Shown piece after piece: positions 27,137 to 36,700 of a stretch of 64,000 nt of DNA (positions within the stretch are counted from its first letter, which is position 1; every line of letters begins with the position of its first letter). Source of the stretch: Chloroflexota bacterium (GTDB lineage: Bacteria > Chloroflexota > Anaerolineae > Anaerolineales > Anaerolineaceae); the NCBI GenBank assembly GCA_004347695.1, contig SLTK01000010.1:1-64000 (forward strand), written 5' to 3'. A model generated the notes under the pieces. The model made no database searches. It was not told the DNA's origin and saw only the letters and a list, made by a program, of their open reading frames with translations. Made by a program: the position numbers and the translations under genes.

Positions 27137-27940
27137 TTATTTTTTCCCCTTGCCGGCTTTTACGTCCTTTTTTTTCAAGAACGGAAAAACATTTGCCCAG
27201 TTCACTTTGCCGAGCATGGCATACTGCGCGATACCCACGAGGTTCGAAGCCACAAAGTACAACGCCAGGCCGGAAGCCAGGGTGTACGCCAGGTAGCCCA
27301 TGAACAAAGGCATGTACAGGTTCATCATGCTGCCCATGGCGGCGGTTTGATCCTTCGGGTTAGGGTTGGCTGGCTGTGTTAACTTGCCCTGGATGTAGGT
27401 GGTCAACACAACGATGATCACCATTACCGGGATGCCAAACTCGAGTCCCGGGATGTTCAACCGCTCCGGTTGCGAGAGGTCCATCCACAGAAAGCGGTTG
27501 TTGAGCGGGATAAGGGTTTCAACCTTCAGCAGAGCAGGGTAAATATGCCGGATCAGGTTCAGCAGATCGATTGGTGTGGTCGCCATGGCGTAGATTACCG
27601 CCTGGTAAAGGCCAAAAATGATCGGCAGTTGTATCAGGGTCGGAAGGCAGGATGAGAATGGGTTTATTCCCAGTTCTTTATATAATGCCATCTGCTCCTG
27701 GGCCAGCTTTTCTTTATCGCCCTTGTATTTCTCTTGAACTTTGAGCCACTTTTCGTTCTTCTGCAAATCCTGCATGGCCTGTGCGCCCTTGATCTGTTTT
27801 ACCATCAAGGGGTGGGTAATCAGCCGGATCAACAGGGTAAACAGGATTATCGCAACGCCAAAGTTCTGTCCGATCAGGTTATAGATGAACAGCAGCGTAT
27901 TGATAAACGGGGTGATGATTAATGAATCCCAGATATTCAC
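27137..27940 (-). CDS. yidC: Membrane protein insertase YidC/Oxa1 family
   Basis: Inserts and folds proteins in the cytoplasmic membrane, alone or with SecYEG. The 267-aa protein is the short form without the large periplasmic domain of E. coli YidC. The conserved Oxa1 core includes TLLIRLITHPLMVKQ with the hydrophilic-groove Arg, a charged cytosolic hairpin, and PFSSCLPTLIQLPIIFGLYQ. Five hydrophobic segments are visible. The C-terminus is Lys-rich (KKKDVKAGKGKK), which suits ribosome contact. It lies 9 bp after the propeller lipoprotein gene. Confidence 0.94.
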   Translation of the reverse strand: MNIWDSLIITPFINTLLFIYNLIGQNFGVAIILFTLLIRLITHPLMVKQIKGAQAMQDLQKNEKWLKVQEKYKGDKEKLAQEQMALYKELGINPFSSCLPTLIQLPIIFGLYQAVIYAMATTPIDLLNLIRHIYPALLKVETLIPLNNRFLWMDLSQPERLNIPGLEFGIPVMVIIVVLTTYIQGKLTQPANPNPKDQTAAMGSMMNLYMPLFMGYLAYTLASGLALYFVASNLVGIAQYAMLGKVNWANVFPFLKKKDVKAGKGKK

Positions 27941-27949
27941 GATTCGCTC

Positions 27950-29002
27950 CTACTTCGGCGGGATGAAGGTCCAAACATCCTGACCGGCGGTGGTTACCAG
28001 CTTGAGCGGGCTGTCGCCCAGCGCAATGCCGATCAGCAGTTTGTCATCGAATTGAACGGGGCCATTGTATAACTTGCCTTCGATCGTCTTGGACCACAAC
28101 CGTTCGCCCGTAAAACTCAAGGCAACAAGGTTGCCATTTTCTGTCGCAAATACAACTGACTCTTCGGTCACAGTGGGGCGCCCGGTTACCGGCTCCGTCA
28201 GTGACTGCGTCCAGATATCGGCGCCGTCTGTGCGGGAGACGCCGTAAGCTTTGCCGCTCAGATCGCCAAAAAACAGCGTATCTTCATGGATGGCTGGCTG
28301 GCTCCACAGACTTTCGGTAAATTTGCGCCGCCAGAGGATTTCACCGTCCGCAGTGTTAACGGCAATCAGCTCGCGCGCCAGAGTGGCGACGTATAATGTG
28401 CCGTCGGTGCTTAATGTGGGCGAGTAAATCACGGCCCCGCCTAAATCCTTCGACCATTTCAGTTCGCCGGTTGCCATATCGACAGCATAAATGGTTTTGT
28501 CCATCGATGCCTGGTATACCGTGTCGCCGTTGCCGACCGGTTGCGACCAGAGGGCGCGAGTGGCCGCGAATTTCCATTTAAGGTTGCCGTTCAGGTCAAG
28601 GGCATATAAAGAGCCGTCGCCGTTGGGGGCAAAAATGGTATCGTTGGCTACCAGTGGACTGGCAATCCAGGGACCGTTCGCCTGGAACGACCAGTTCTCG
28701 GCGCCTGTTGTCGGGTTTAGCGAATGCAGGATTTTCTGATAGTCACCGGCAATCAATTGGTTTTCCACTAATACCGGCGCTGCAAAGTACATTGTCCGGG
28801 ATGCTTTTTCCGGATAACGCCAGATCATGGAACCGTCGGTTGCGCGAATGGCATAAACATGCGCCAGATTGGCAACATAAAATGTATCCCCGTTAGTGGA
28901 GATCCCCGGCCAACTGCTCCCGGAAAGTCCGGCCGAGCAAGACGTGAGCAAAACGGTTGCCAGGATCAGGGTAAAGATGAGGGTGGTTTTTCTTTTGTTC
29001 AT
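27950..29002 (-). CDS. PQQ-like beta-propeller lipoprotein (BamB-like fold)
   Basis: A 350-aa predicted lipoprotein with signal peptide and lipobox LLTSCSAG (Cys near residue 22). Repeated blades follow, of the type DGSMIWRYP, NLKWKFAATRALWSQP, TGELKWSKDLGG and DGEILWRRK. The fold resembles BamB, which works in outer-membrane protein assembly in diderms. Its place between yidD and yidC, genes for membrane insertion, suggests a scaffold for exported proteins. That is inference from context. Confidence 0.8.
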   Translation of the reverse strand: MNKRKTTLIFTLILATVLLTSCSAGLSGSSWPGISTNGDTFYVANLAHVYAIRATDGSMIWRYPEKASRTMYFAAPVLVENQLIAGDYQKILHSLNPTTGAENWSFQANGPWIASPLVANDTIFAPNGDGSLYALDLNGNLKWKFAATRALWSQPVGNGDTVYQASMDKTIYAVDMATGELKWSKDLGGAVIYSPTLSTDGTLYVATLARELIAVNTADGEILWRRKFTESLWSQPAIHEDTLFFGDLSGKAYGVSRTDGADIWTQSLTEPVTGRPTVTEESVVFATENGNLVALSFTGERLWSKTIEGKLYNGPVQFDDKLLIGIALGDSPLKLVTTAGQDVWTFIPPK

Positions 29003-29057
29003 TCTGTGTGATTGTTATGCAAAAGGTTGAATCCCGGAGCTCAATCGATTTAGCGGA

Positions 29058-29336
29058 TCAAGGTACCGGGTCATAACCGCCTGGATTCCAGGGGTTGCAG
29101 CGCAAGACGCGCCAGGTAGCCATAACCACGCCCCGCCAGGCACCATGTTTGTAGATCGCCTGATAGCCGTAGTGGGAGCACGAAGGGTAAAAGCGGCAGG
29201 TATTGGAAGGCAGCGAGGGAGAAACTAATTTTTGATAAAGACGAATCAACCCCAGCAAAGGCCAGCGTAACAGAGTTTGCAGATTAAACGGCAAATCCCG
29301 CAAACGCGGCTCAGTGGAGTAATCGTGCTCGATCAT
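29058..29336 (-). CDS. yidD: Membrane protein insertion efficiency factor YidD
   Basis: A 92-aa member of the YidD family. The hallmark [15 protein letters not shown] and the C-terminal [17 protein letters not shown] are intact, with an N-terminal amphipathic or hydrophobic stretch. It aids YidC-dependent insertion. It overlaps rnpA by 26 bp, the usual order in bacteria. Confidence 0.93.
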   Translation of the reverse strand: MIEHDYSTEPRLRDLPFNLQTLLRWPLLGLIRLYQKLVSPSLPSNTCRFYPSCSHYGYQAIYKHGAWRGVVMATWRVLRCNPWNPGGYDPVP

Positions 29337-29688
29337 TCAATTCAACGCTTTCTCGCTGGAGCAGCCCTGCCCTTTTCAGGACCGAGCGCACGCCAGTCGA
29401 AATTTGATCAAAATCAGCATCCCGAATGGGTCCGCGCGCCAGAAAAATCAAATCCCAGCCAGACGACAGAGACGGCAGCAACAGGTCGATGATGGCGCGC
29501 AGCTGGCGTTTGGCACGGTTGCGAACCACTGCTGTCCCAACCGCTTTTCCGGCTGAAATCCCAATCCGCAGCATTCCTTCCGCGTTGGGCAATGCTACCA
29601 ATACGACCAACGGGTGCGGAAAGGATTTCCCATTTCGCCGCACCCGCGAAAAGTCGGTAGCTTGCCTTAGCCGAAATGCGCGTTTCAC
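29311..29688 (-). CDS. rnpA: Ribonuclease P protein component
   Basis: Protein subunit that helps the RNase P RNA cleave tRNA 5' leaders. The signature [14 protein letters not shown] lies mid-protein and the N-terminal [16 protein letters not shown] is typical. The ORF track begins at a TTG. I prefer the GTG at 29688 (125 aa) because homology begins with VKRAFRL, though the ribosome site is weak (AGG ten bases upstream). It follows rpmH by about 63 bp and overlaps yidD. Confidence 0.9.
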   Translation of the reverse strand: MKRAFRLRQATDFSRVRRNGKSFPHPLVVLVALPNAEGMLRIGISAGKAVGTAVVRNRAKRQLRAIIDLLLPSLSSGWDLIFLARGPIRDADFDQISTGVRSVLKRAGLLQRESVELNDRARLLH

Positions 29689-29751
29689 CCATATACCTGT
29701 CCGTTTAGTTGTCCCTCCAGCGAGATGGATGAACAAAGACAGGTTCGCCGT

Positions 29752-29928
29752 TTACCAGCGTACGTTTTTCTTGACGTGGTTGTTTTTCGACACCGTCAGC
29801 CGGACACGCCCGCGTAAACGGCGGCGCTTCAGCACTTCGCGACCATCGGCAGTTGCCATACGGGCGCGGAAACCATGGACCCGAACACGGCGACGGATTT
29901 TAGGTTGATAAGTCCGTTTGGTACTCAT
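29752..29928 (-). CDS. rpmH: 50S ribosomal protein L34
   Basis: Absent from the supplied ORF track, which lists no frame here. The minus strand encodes a 58-aa basic protein starting [14 protein letters not shown] and containing [13 protein letters not shown] and [11 protein letters not shown], the L34 signature. The last residues (KKNVRW) extend the usual 44-47 aa form by about a dozen. AAGGAT lies nine bases before the ATG. It is the first gene after a near-consensus promoter and heads the rnpA-yidD-yidC-jag block. Confidence 0.95.
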   Translation of the reverse strand: MSTKRTYQPKIRRRVRVHGFRARMATADGREVLKRRRLRGRVRLTVSKNNHVKKNVRW

Positions 29929-30056
29929 TAAACGATCCTTTCAAAAGGAGGTTATGGCACCACTGTGTTCTGCGCAAATCGCCAAACATGGAATAAACTG
30001 CGTTGTTTAGCCATTTCCGCAACCCACAATGCCATCATGCCATTAGACAAGCTGCA

Positions 30057-30085
30057 ATTATACCTTAAGCCCGTCTTATGGTCAA
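30057..30085 (-). promoter_or_regulatory. Near-consensus sigma-70 promoter for rpmH operon
   Basis: On the minus strand TTGACC is followed by a 17-bp spacer and a perfect TATAAT. Predicted start near 30050, giving a 5' leader of about 120 nt before rpmH. Confidence 0.8.
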
Positions 30086-30100
30086 AGAAAAACGGGATTT

Positions 30101-30784
30101 CTAGCGGCCGTTCTGCCTGCGCACGCCGGTGAAAAATTTTGCCAGTTGTCGCGCCCCTTCGACATCAGTAACCGCCAGAACCTCATCACCGGCCTTGAAT
30201 ACAGTTGCCCCGCGCGGAACCACCACCTCGCCGCTGCGGATGATGGCAGCAATGACGCATTGATCTGGCAGAGCGATATCTTTTATTTGCTGGCCAATTG
30301 CCGGTGCGCCTTCCGGAATTTTCTCCTCGACCAGCGAGTAATTCCCACGCCGCAGTTTGAGCAAAGTCATCATGTCGCCCATCGACATCTCTTCTTCGAT
30401 AATTGATGCCATGATAGACGCCTGGTTGACTGCCACATCCACATTGAAGGTCTCATCGAAAAGCCAGGCATTGCGTGGATTGTTGATGCGCGCAATGATG
30501 CGCGGAATCTTGAATTTTTTTCGAGCCAGGAAGCAAATGATCAAATTAGCTTCGTCCTCGGTGGTGCAGGCCGCCAGAACATCTGCATTGGCGGCGCCAG
30601 CGCCTTCCAGAACGGTTGGGTCGATCGGGTTGCCCTCATAAATGACTTCGGTCGGCAATTCCCGATGGATGTGCTCAAGAACCGTTTGGCGGTCATCAAT
30701 CAACCGGACCTGGTGATTCTCTGCGATTAAAATTCGCGCCAATTGCGCGCCCGTACGCCCGCCGCCAGCGATGATCACATACAT
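30101..30784 (-). CDS. TrkA/RCK-type potassium channel regulatory subunit (copy 1)
   Basis: A 227-aa protein with an N-terminal Rossmann RCK domain (VIIAGGGRTGAQLARIL, about residues 1-130) and a C-terminal TrkA-C domain (about 140-220). Such proteins gate K+ transporters in response to nucleotides. The ATG at 30784 has GGAGG seven bases upstream, so the track start 26 codons earlier is rejected. The gene directly follows a second TrkA gene and the KimA-like transporter gene, all on one strand. Confidence 0.88.
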   Translation of the reverse strand: MYVIIAGGGRTGAQLARILIAENHQVRLIDDRQTVLEHIHRELPTEVIYEGNPIDPTVLEGAGAANADVLAACTTEDEANLIICFLARKKFKIPRIIARINNPRNAWLFDETFNVDVAVNQASIMASIIEEEMSMGDMMTLLKLRRGNYSLVEEKIPEGAPAIGQQIKDIALPDQCVIAAIIRSGEVVVPRGATVFKAGDEVLAVTDVEGARQLAKFFTGVRRQNGR

Positions 30785-30785
30785 A

Positions 30786-31445
30786 TCAGGCCTCCTCTTT
30801 GCCTTCCAGCCTGGCGCGCAGGCGGTTGATACCTTCGAAAGTCGCGCTGAAATGAACCACATCCTCTACGGCCAATACCATTTGAGCATCTGGCAATTGG
30901 GCTTTTCCGGCGCGGGTCACCGCAATCGGGACGCACTCCTGGCCTTTTAAGAGCTCGCCAAGTGTTTTTCCGTCAAACGACTGCGGAATCTTGAATTCGT
31001 AGATCTCGACTTCGCCGTTCCCGGCGGAAAAAACGGAATAGAAATCAGAGTCATACAACAATTCTTCCACTCGCTGTGCGCCCCAACTGGTCGAAGATAT
31101 CACCTGCAGTCCCAGGTCTTCGTACAGGGAGCGCATTGTGGGGTCATAATTGCGGGCAACCACATTGGCCACATTATATTTTTGACGGGCAACCCGCGCT
31201 ACAACCGCATTAATAGCATCCGAATCGGTCACAGCTGCCAACCCATCGGCCGTCTCGATGCCGGCTCGAACAAGCACATCCTGCTGCAACCCATTGCCCT
31301 CATGGATGCGCCCGATAAAATCAGACGGCAACTTATTGAAGGCAGTCTCTTGAGTATCAATAACCGCAACGCTGTTACCGGCCTTGGAGAGCCGATATGC
31401 CAGGTCCGCGCCAAGTCTGCCGCACCCTACAACAAGAATTTTCAT
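30786..31445 (-). CDS. TrkA/RCK-type potassium channel regulatory subunit (copy 2)
   Basis: A 219-aa paralogue of the downstream gene: RCK_N with ILVVGCGRLGADLAYRL at the N-terminus and a TrkA-C domain ending near residue 210. The ATG at 31445 has AAGGA upstream. The stop codon is one base from the next start, so the two subunits are probably made together and could form a heteromeric ring. No TrkH/KtrB channel lies in the window; the adjacent APC transporter is the obvious partner. Confidence 0.87.
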   Translation of the reverse strand: MKILVVGCGRLGADLAYRLSKAGNSVAVIDTQETAFNKLPSDFIGRIHEGNGLQQDVLVRAGIETADGLAAVTDSDAINAVVARVARQKYNVANVVARNYDPTMRSLYEDLGLQVISSTSWGAQRVEELLYDSDFYSVFSAGNGEVEIYEFKIPQSFDGKTLGELLKGQECVPIAVTRAGKAQLPDAQMVLAVEDVVHFSATFEGINRLRARLEGKEEA

Positions 31446-31472
31446 GTTCGATCCTTCTATCAATCCTGATTC

Positions 31473-33413
31473 CTAGTCCACCTGGTACGGGACGTTGGTG
31501 ATAATAATGTCTTTCCGAAAATGGAGCGCAGCGCTCAGCGTCGCGGCCGTTTTGGTATGCAGCATGTTGGACCACCAGTGGCGCGGAACAAATTCGGGCA
31601 CGACGATGGTAATGACTTCCTTGGGTTGTTTAAGGTTATCAATTTCATCGATATATTCCAGCAACGGCTCGATAAAAGTGCGATATTGCGATTCAAGGAT
31701 CACCAACCGGTGCCCGTCGCCCCAGGTTTCCCACTTTTGTTGCAGCCGGGCGGTTTCCTCCGGGTCGATGGAAACATGTACAGCAGTAATGTCATCGCTC
31801 AAGGTCCGCGCGTAGCGCAAAGCCGCCAGCGTCCCGCGATGGACGCCGCTGAGCGGCAGGATCACTCTTTGACGGCTTACCTGCGACGGTGTGCCCTGGT
31901 TTTCGAGCGACAGATCGCTTGCCAGGTTGCTGTAATGGCGGCGAATTCCGGAAAATAAAATGACCATCAGCGGGATAATGATAATAACCAGCCAGGCGCC
32001 CTGAGCAAATTTGGTAACGGCAAAAACCAGCATGACCATTCCGGTCAGCACGGCGCCAATGCCGTTGATGATCATTTTAAATTGCCAGCCTTTTTCATAC
32101 CGTAAAGTCGATCCGCGTTCCTTGAGTTCCGCTCCCTCTTTCAAGCTCCCGATTTTCTTCCAGCGCCGCGCCATGCCAAACTGCGACAGGGTGAAAGAGA
32201 GAAATACACCAATCGCATACAAAGGTATCAAGCGTGTAACGCTGGCATTGAACGCCAGTATTAATACGGCTGCAATAATTGCCAGCAGAACAATGCCGTT
32301 GGAATAAACCAGCCGGCTGCCGCGATAGGCCAGTTGACGCGGTAGGAACCCGTCGATTGCAACGATCGCACTCAGCCGTGGGAACCCTGCGAATGAGGTA
32401 TTAGCGGCCAAAATCAAGATAATCATGGTGGAAACCACGGTCGCCAGGTAGAGCAAGCCGCGGTTGCCGTAGGCGGTGCGAACGATTTGCGAAATGACAG
32501 TTTCTTCTTCAGAGGGAACCGCGTGAATCTGCGAGGTCAGGAACGAAATCCCGAGGGTCATCGCCGCCAAAATAATCGACATGATGATCAAAGTGATGCC
32601 GGCGTTCTTGGAGCGCGGCTCTTTGAAAGCGGGAATGCCGTTCGAAACAGCTTCGACCCCCGTCAGCGCCGAGGTACCGGATGAAAAAGCGCGCAACAAT
32701 AAAAATGCGATCGCACCCTGGGTAACATGAACGGTTTCCAATAAGGGTGGATCGACCACTTTACCAAGGCTGCCGGTGAGATATTTGAATAAGCCCACCC
32801 CAAGCGCCACCAGAGTCGCAACGATGAAGAAATATGTCGGGACGGCGATGGCATTGCCGGATTCTCTCACGCCGCGCAGGTTCACCAGCATGATGAATAC
32901 CACCATAGAAATTGCCAGCCAGACACGATAATCCAACAAGGATGGCACTGCGGAAACCAGGTTGGCAACCCCAGATGAAATAGAAACCGCAACTGTCAGA
33001 ATGTAATCCGTCAGCAACGCGGCGGCGGCAATTTTGGCGGGCAGTTCTCCCAAATTATCGCGGGAAACAATATATGAACCGCCTCCATTAGGATAGGCAT
33101 GGATGGTTTGTTCATAAGAAATGACAACGATCGCCAGCAGGACGATAATGGCGAGCGATAATGGAAAAACATACTGATAGGCTCCGGAACCCAGCGCAGC
33201 CAGGATCACCAACATTTCCTGCGTGCCGTAGGCGGATGATGACAACGCGTCCGAAGCAAAAACAGCCAGACCAATCATGATCCCGATGGTTTGATGCGGT
33301 GCATCGGCTGTAGGTAAAGGCCTCCCAATTAACCAGGTCCGCCAGGATACTTTGGGCTTAAACTGGGTATCTCGATGGAGAACCGTTGTGCCGCTCTTAT
33401 CTTCGATATTCAT
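31473..33413 (-). CDS. APC-superfamily permease, KimA/YdaO-like potassium transporter candidate
   Basis: A 646-aa protein with about 12 hydrophobic helices (residues 40-480) and a soluble C-terminal region (about 500-640) resembling a USP-like domain. The N-terminal signature FASDALSSSAYGTQE and the stretch AYPNGGGSYIVS match the KimA group, which imports K+ by proton symport in Firmicutes. The two TrkA genes immediately downstream support a potassium role. An amino-acid permease is the alternative. A strong promoter lies at 33464..33492. Confidence 0.78.
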   Translation of the reverse strand: MNIEDKSGTTVLHRDTQFKPKVSWRTWLIGRPLPTADAPHQTIGIMIGLAVFASDALSSSAYGTQEMLVILAALGSGAYQYVFPLSLAIIVLLAIVVISYEQTIHAYPNGGGSYIVSRDNLGELPAKIAAAALLTDYILTVAVSISSGVANLVSAVPSLLDYRVWLAISMVVFIMLVNLRGVRESGNAIAVPTYFFIVATLVALGVGLFKYLTGSLGKVVDPPLLETVHVTQGAIAFLLLRAFSSGTSALTGVEAVSNGIPAFKEPRSKNAGITLIIMSIILAAMTLGISFLTSQIHAVPSEEETVISQIVRTAYGNRGLLYLATVVSTMIILILAANTSFAGFPRLSAIVAIDGFLPRQLAYRGSRLVYSNGIVLLAIIAAVLILAFNASVTRLIPLYAIGVFLSFTLSQFGMARRWKKIGSLKEGAELKERGSTLRYEKGWQFKMIINGIGAVLTGMVMLVFAVTKFAQGAWLVIIIIPLMVILFSGIRRHYSNLASDLSLENQGTPSQVSRQRVILPLSGVHRGTLAALRYARTLSDDITAVHVSIDPEETARLQQKWETWGDGHRLVILESQYRTFIEPLLEYIDEIDNLKQPKEVITIVVPEFVPRHWWSNMLHTKTAATLSAALHFRKDIIITNVPYQVD

Positions 33414-33463
33414 ATTTTATTGGCCGTTTCTACCTTGACCGAAAATTGACGACAAAGGGAACG

Positions 33464-33492
33464 ATTATAATGACAATTTAATCCGGCGTCAA
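33464..33492 (-). promoter_or_regulatory. Near-consensus promoter for the KimA-like/trkA operon
   Basis: On the minus strand TTGACG, a 17-bp spacer and TATAAT. The predicted start near 33457 gives a leader of about 45 nt. No ydaO-type (c-di-AMP) riboswitch is visible, and the leader is too short to hold one. Confidence 0.8.
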
Positions 33493-33777
33493 TTATAATA
33501 TTAAGACGTTCTGGTTTCGCATGCCATTGCCATGCTTTCCAAGCCGGGTCATGTATGCGTGTGTTTGGAACCAACATCGGGGTTATCACATTTCCATCCG
33601 AAACCAGATCACATGCCGTTCACATTAATGCTGATGCATGAATTTCATCATTATGGCATGAATTCTATGCAGGCTGGTGCGTAAACCGCACATATTCGCC
33701 CGTTAAATCATTAACAAAGGCTGGTGATTAGTTGACCCTAACCTGGTCTGTCAGATCCGCCGTGACCGACATACTTT
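33493..33777. other. Intergenic region upstream of the hybrid kinase gene
   Basis: Noncoding and rich in short repeats of GCATGAATT and GATG/CATC. No clear promoter, hairpin or small ORF with a ribosome site is seen. Sequences before the kinase ATG (TTGACC at about 33732) lack a -10 box at proper spacing. Confidence 0.4.
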
Positions 33778-36700
33778 ATGACGAAACCACTCACCCAGGG
33801 TAACGCTTTTGTCAGTCTTCGAAAGTACTGGCTGTATAGCCTTGGAATTTTGAGTGGGCTGGCTTTGCCTGTCATTTCGACACTGGTGGAAGTTTCTGGC
33901 AGAAATTATCCATTAAACCTGCGCAGCCTTCTTCAGGTTCAGGTTCAAAATCAACTGCTATGGATTATTGACCTGGCAGCATGGGTATGGATAATCTTTA
34001 TGATTGGCAGTATTCTACGCGAGAGCGCGCATCAACAGCAGAGCGAGGAACTCCAGGAACAGTTGGCGCAGCGCATTGCCGAACTTTACAACCTGAATGA
34101 AATTTCGCAGCGCGAGATCAGCGTCCGCCACCACGCCGAAGCCAAAATCACGCGCGCTAAAAGGGAATGGGAAGCCACTTTTGACGCCATATCAGATTTG
34201 ATCATCCTGGTGGATGCTTCAGGATTAATCATCCGTTGTAACCAGGCAACCATTCAAAAATTGGAAACCACTTACCAGGATATTCTGAACCGTTCGATCG
34301 AAGAGGTGTTTCCGGGAGTGGTCGAGCCAATCCAGAAGCGGGTTATCAATCAAAACCAGGTCATTCCAATGCCGTCGCAATTCGGCTGGTTTGAAGTAAG
34401 CGGCTTTCCTTTCCCGCTCACCGGCCAACAGCAAGGCACTATCTATATTTTCCATGACATCAATCAACGCAAACGCGACGAAGCCGAGATCCAGCGCCAG
34501 AAACAATATTTCGAGGCGATTTTTCAGAACAGCCCTGTCGCCATTGTCACGCTGGATTTGAGCGGCGGCATGGTCACCTGCAACCCGGCTTTCGAGCGAT
34601 TATTCGGCTATTCCCCGGTAGAGGTAGCCGGTCGAAAACTGGACGATTTAATTACTCCGCCGGAATTCAAGGACACAACCCAGGATTACACCCGGCGTAT
34701 CCGTCGCAGCAATGTCCCATACCAGATTGCCCAGCGGGTGACCCGCCTGGGCGAAACGATCGAAGTGGAAATTTACAACGTCCCTGTCGTAGTCAACCAT
34801 GAGCAGTTAGGCACTTTCGTCCTGTTCCACAATATTACCGAACTGGTGCAGGCGCGGCGCAAGGCTGAAGAAGCTGATCTGGCAAAGAGCGAATACCTGG
34901 CAAATATCTCGCATGAAATTCGCACCCCGCTCAATGGTTTGATTGGTATGTTGAACCTGGCACTGGATACCGAATTGTCATCCGGCCAGGCCGAGTACCT
35001 CAAAACCGCTTCCGATGAGACAGAGGCGCTGCTTGGCTTACTCAATGACGTCCTCGACCTGTCGAAGATCGAAGCCCGGCGCATGACGCTGGAAGAAACG
35101 AATTTCGATCTGCGGACAGTCATGGAAAATGTCGCCTTGACCATGGCGCAGCGCGCCAGCGATAAAGGCCTGGAATTGGTTTGCATTATCCCGCCTGCAG
35201 TTCCAACCGCTTTGCGCGGTGACCCAAACCGATTGCGGCAGGTGTTGACCAACCTGGTCGCAAATGCGGTCAAATTCACAGACAAAGGTGAAGTTGTTCT
35301 CGGCGTTCACCAGGAATCGCAAGCCGGTTCGAAGGTTACGCTCGGTTTCTCCGTTCAGGATACCGGCATTGGGATACCGGCCGAACGCCAGGCTGCCATT
35401 TTCGACCGATTTGCACAGGCATCCGTTTCGACCACGCGCAAGTATGGTGGGACAGGCCTGGGCCTGTCCATCTCGGCCCAACTGGTTGAATTGATGGGCG
35501 GCAAGATTTCTCTCAAGAGCGAGCCCAATCAAGGCAGTATCTTTTCTTTTAATGCTGTCTTCGATCAGACCGCTGAAAACGAACCCCTCCCCGCTGATTT
35601 GAAACGGCGAGCGAAAGATTTACGAGTTTTGATCGCCGATTCGAATAGCAGCAGTCGATCCAACTTGACCTCATTGCTGGAAAGTGTAGGCTGCAAAACC
35701 ATCGGCGTTGCCACCCAGGCCACTGCGCTGACCCGATTGGAAAAAGCCAATAATGCCGGCAAAGGGTATCAGCTTTTAATTCTCGATAACCGCCTTTCCG
35801 GGGTCCTGGGTTATCCCCTGGTCGAAAGCATACGCAACGACCCACGCTACAGTCACCTGATCATCATCATGCTTGCACGGTTGGGGGATACGATATCCGA
35901 AGCAAAATTCAAAGAACTGGATATCAGCGCGGTGGTTTTGAAACCAGTGCGCTGGCAGCCTTTACAACTTATTCTGTTGGAATTGTTGACCCCGCCCAAG
36001 AAACGAACCGGCCAATTACCGGCCTTGCCGCCCGACAATCGCGCCAGCCAGGCCATGCAGACCATTCACCCGCAAAACGTGCTGCTGGTCGAGGACAACC
36101 CGGTCAACCGTAAGGTGGTCATCAATTTGCTCGAAAAGTTTGGTCACACCGTTTCGGCGGTGGAGGATGGCCGCAGAGCGTTGGATGCCCTGGCGGAACG
36201 CGGCTTTAATGTGATCCTGATGGATGTGCAAATGCCGGTGATGGACGGGCATGAGTCTACCCAGCGTATCCGATCCATGGAGGGCAGCGAGCACCATACG
36301 CCCATTATTGCCATGACTGCTCATACCTTCACCAGTGAAATCCAGCGGTGCTTCTCCAGCGGAATGGACGCATACCTTTCCAAACCGCTGAGACCGCAGG
36401 AATTGTTTGATGCCATCGAACAGTGGTCGCTGCCTGTGCCTGATAAACGCCCCTGGCTGGACCGCGCCCCAGGCCAGCAAACCGGCTCATCGCCCGCAGT
36501 TGACGCGCCAGCAGCGGAAAAGGCAACCGGTGAGATCACGGACCTGGATTTTGCGGAATTTTCTTCCGCATTTGACCAACTGGTGCTCTCCACCACCGAA
36601 CCCGCAGATTTAACGCCACCTGAGGAGTCTACAACTCAGGATAGGCTGTTGGCTCGCGCGATCTCAGGACCGCAGTCGATCCCACTGGGCGAACCGCAGT

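Noticed and set aside
33414-33777. c-di-AMP (ydaO) riboswitch upstream of the KimA-like gene
   Set aside because: The conserved riboswitch sequences are not visible and the predicted 5' leader is only about 45 nt.
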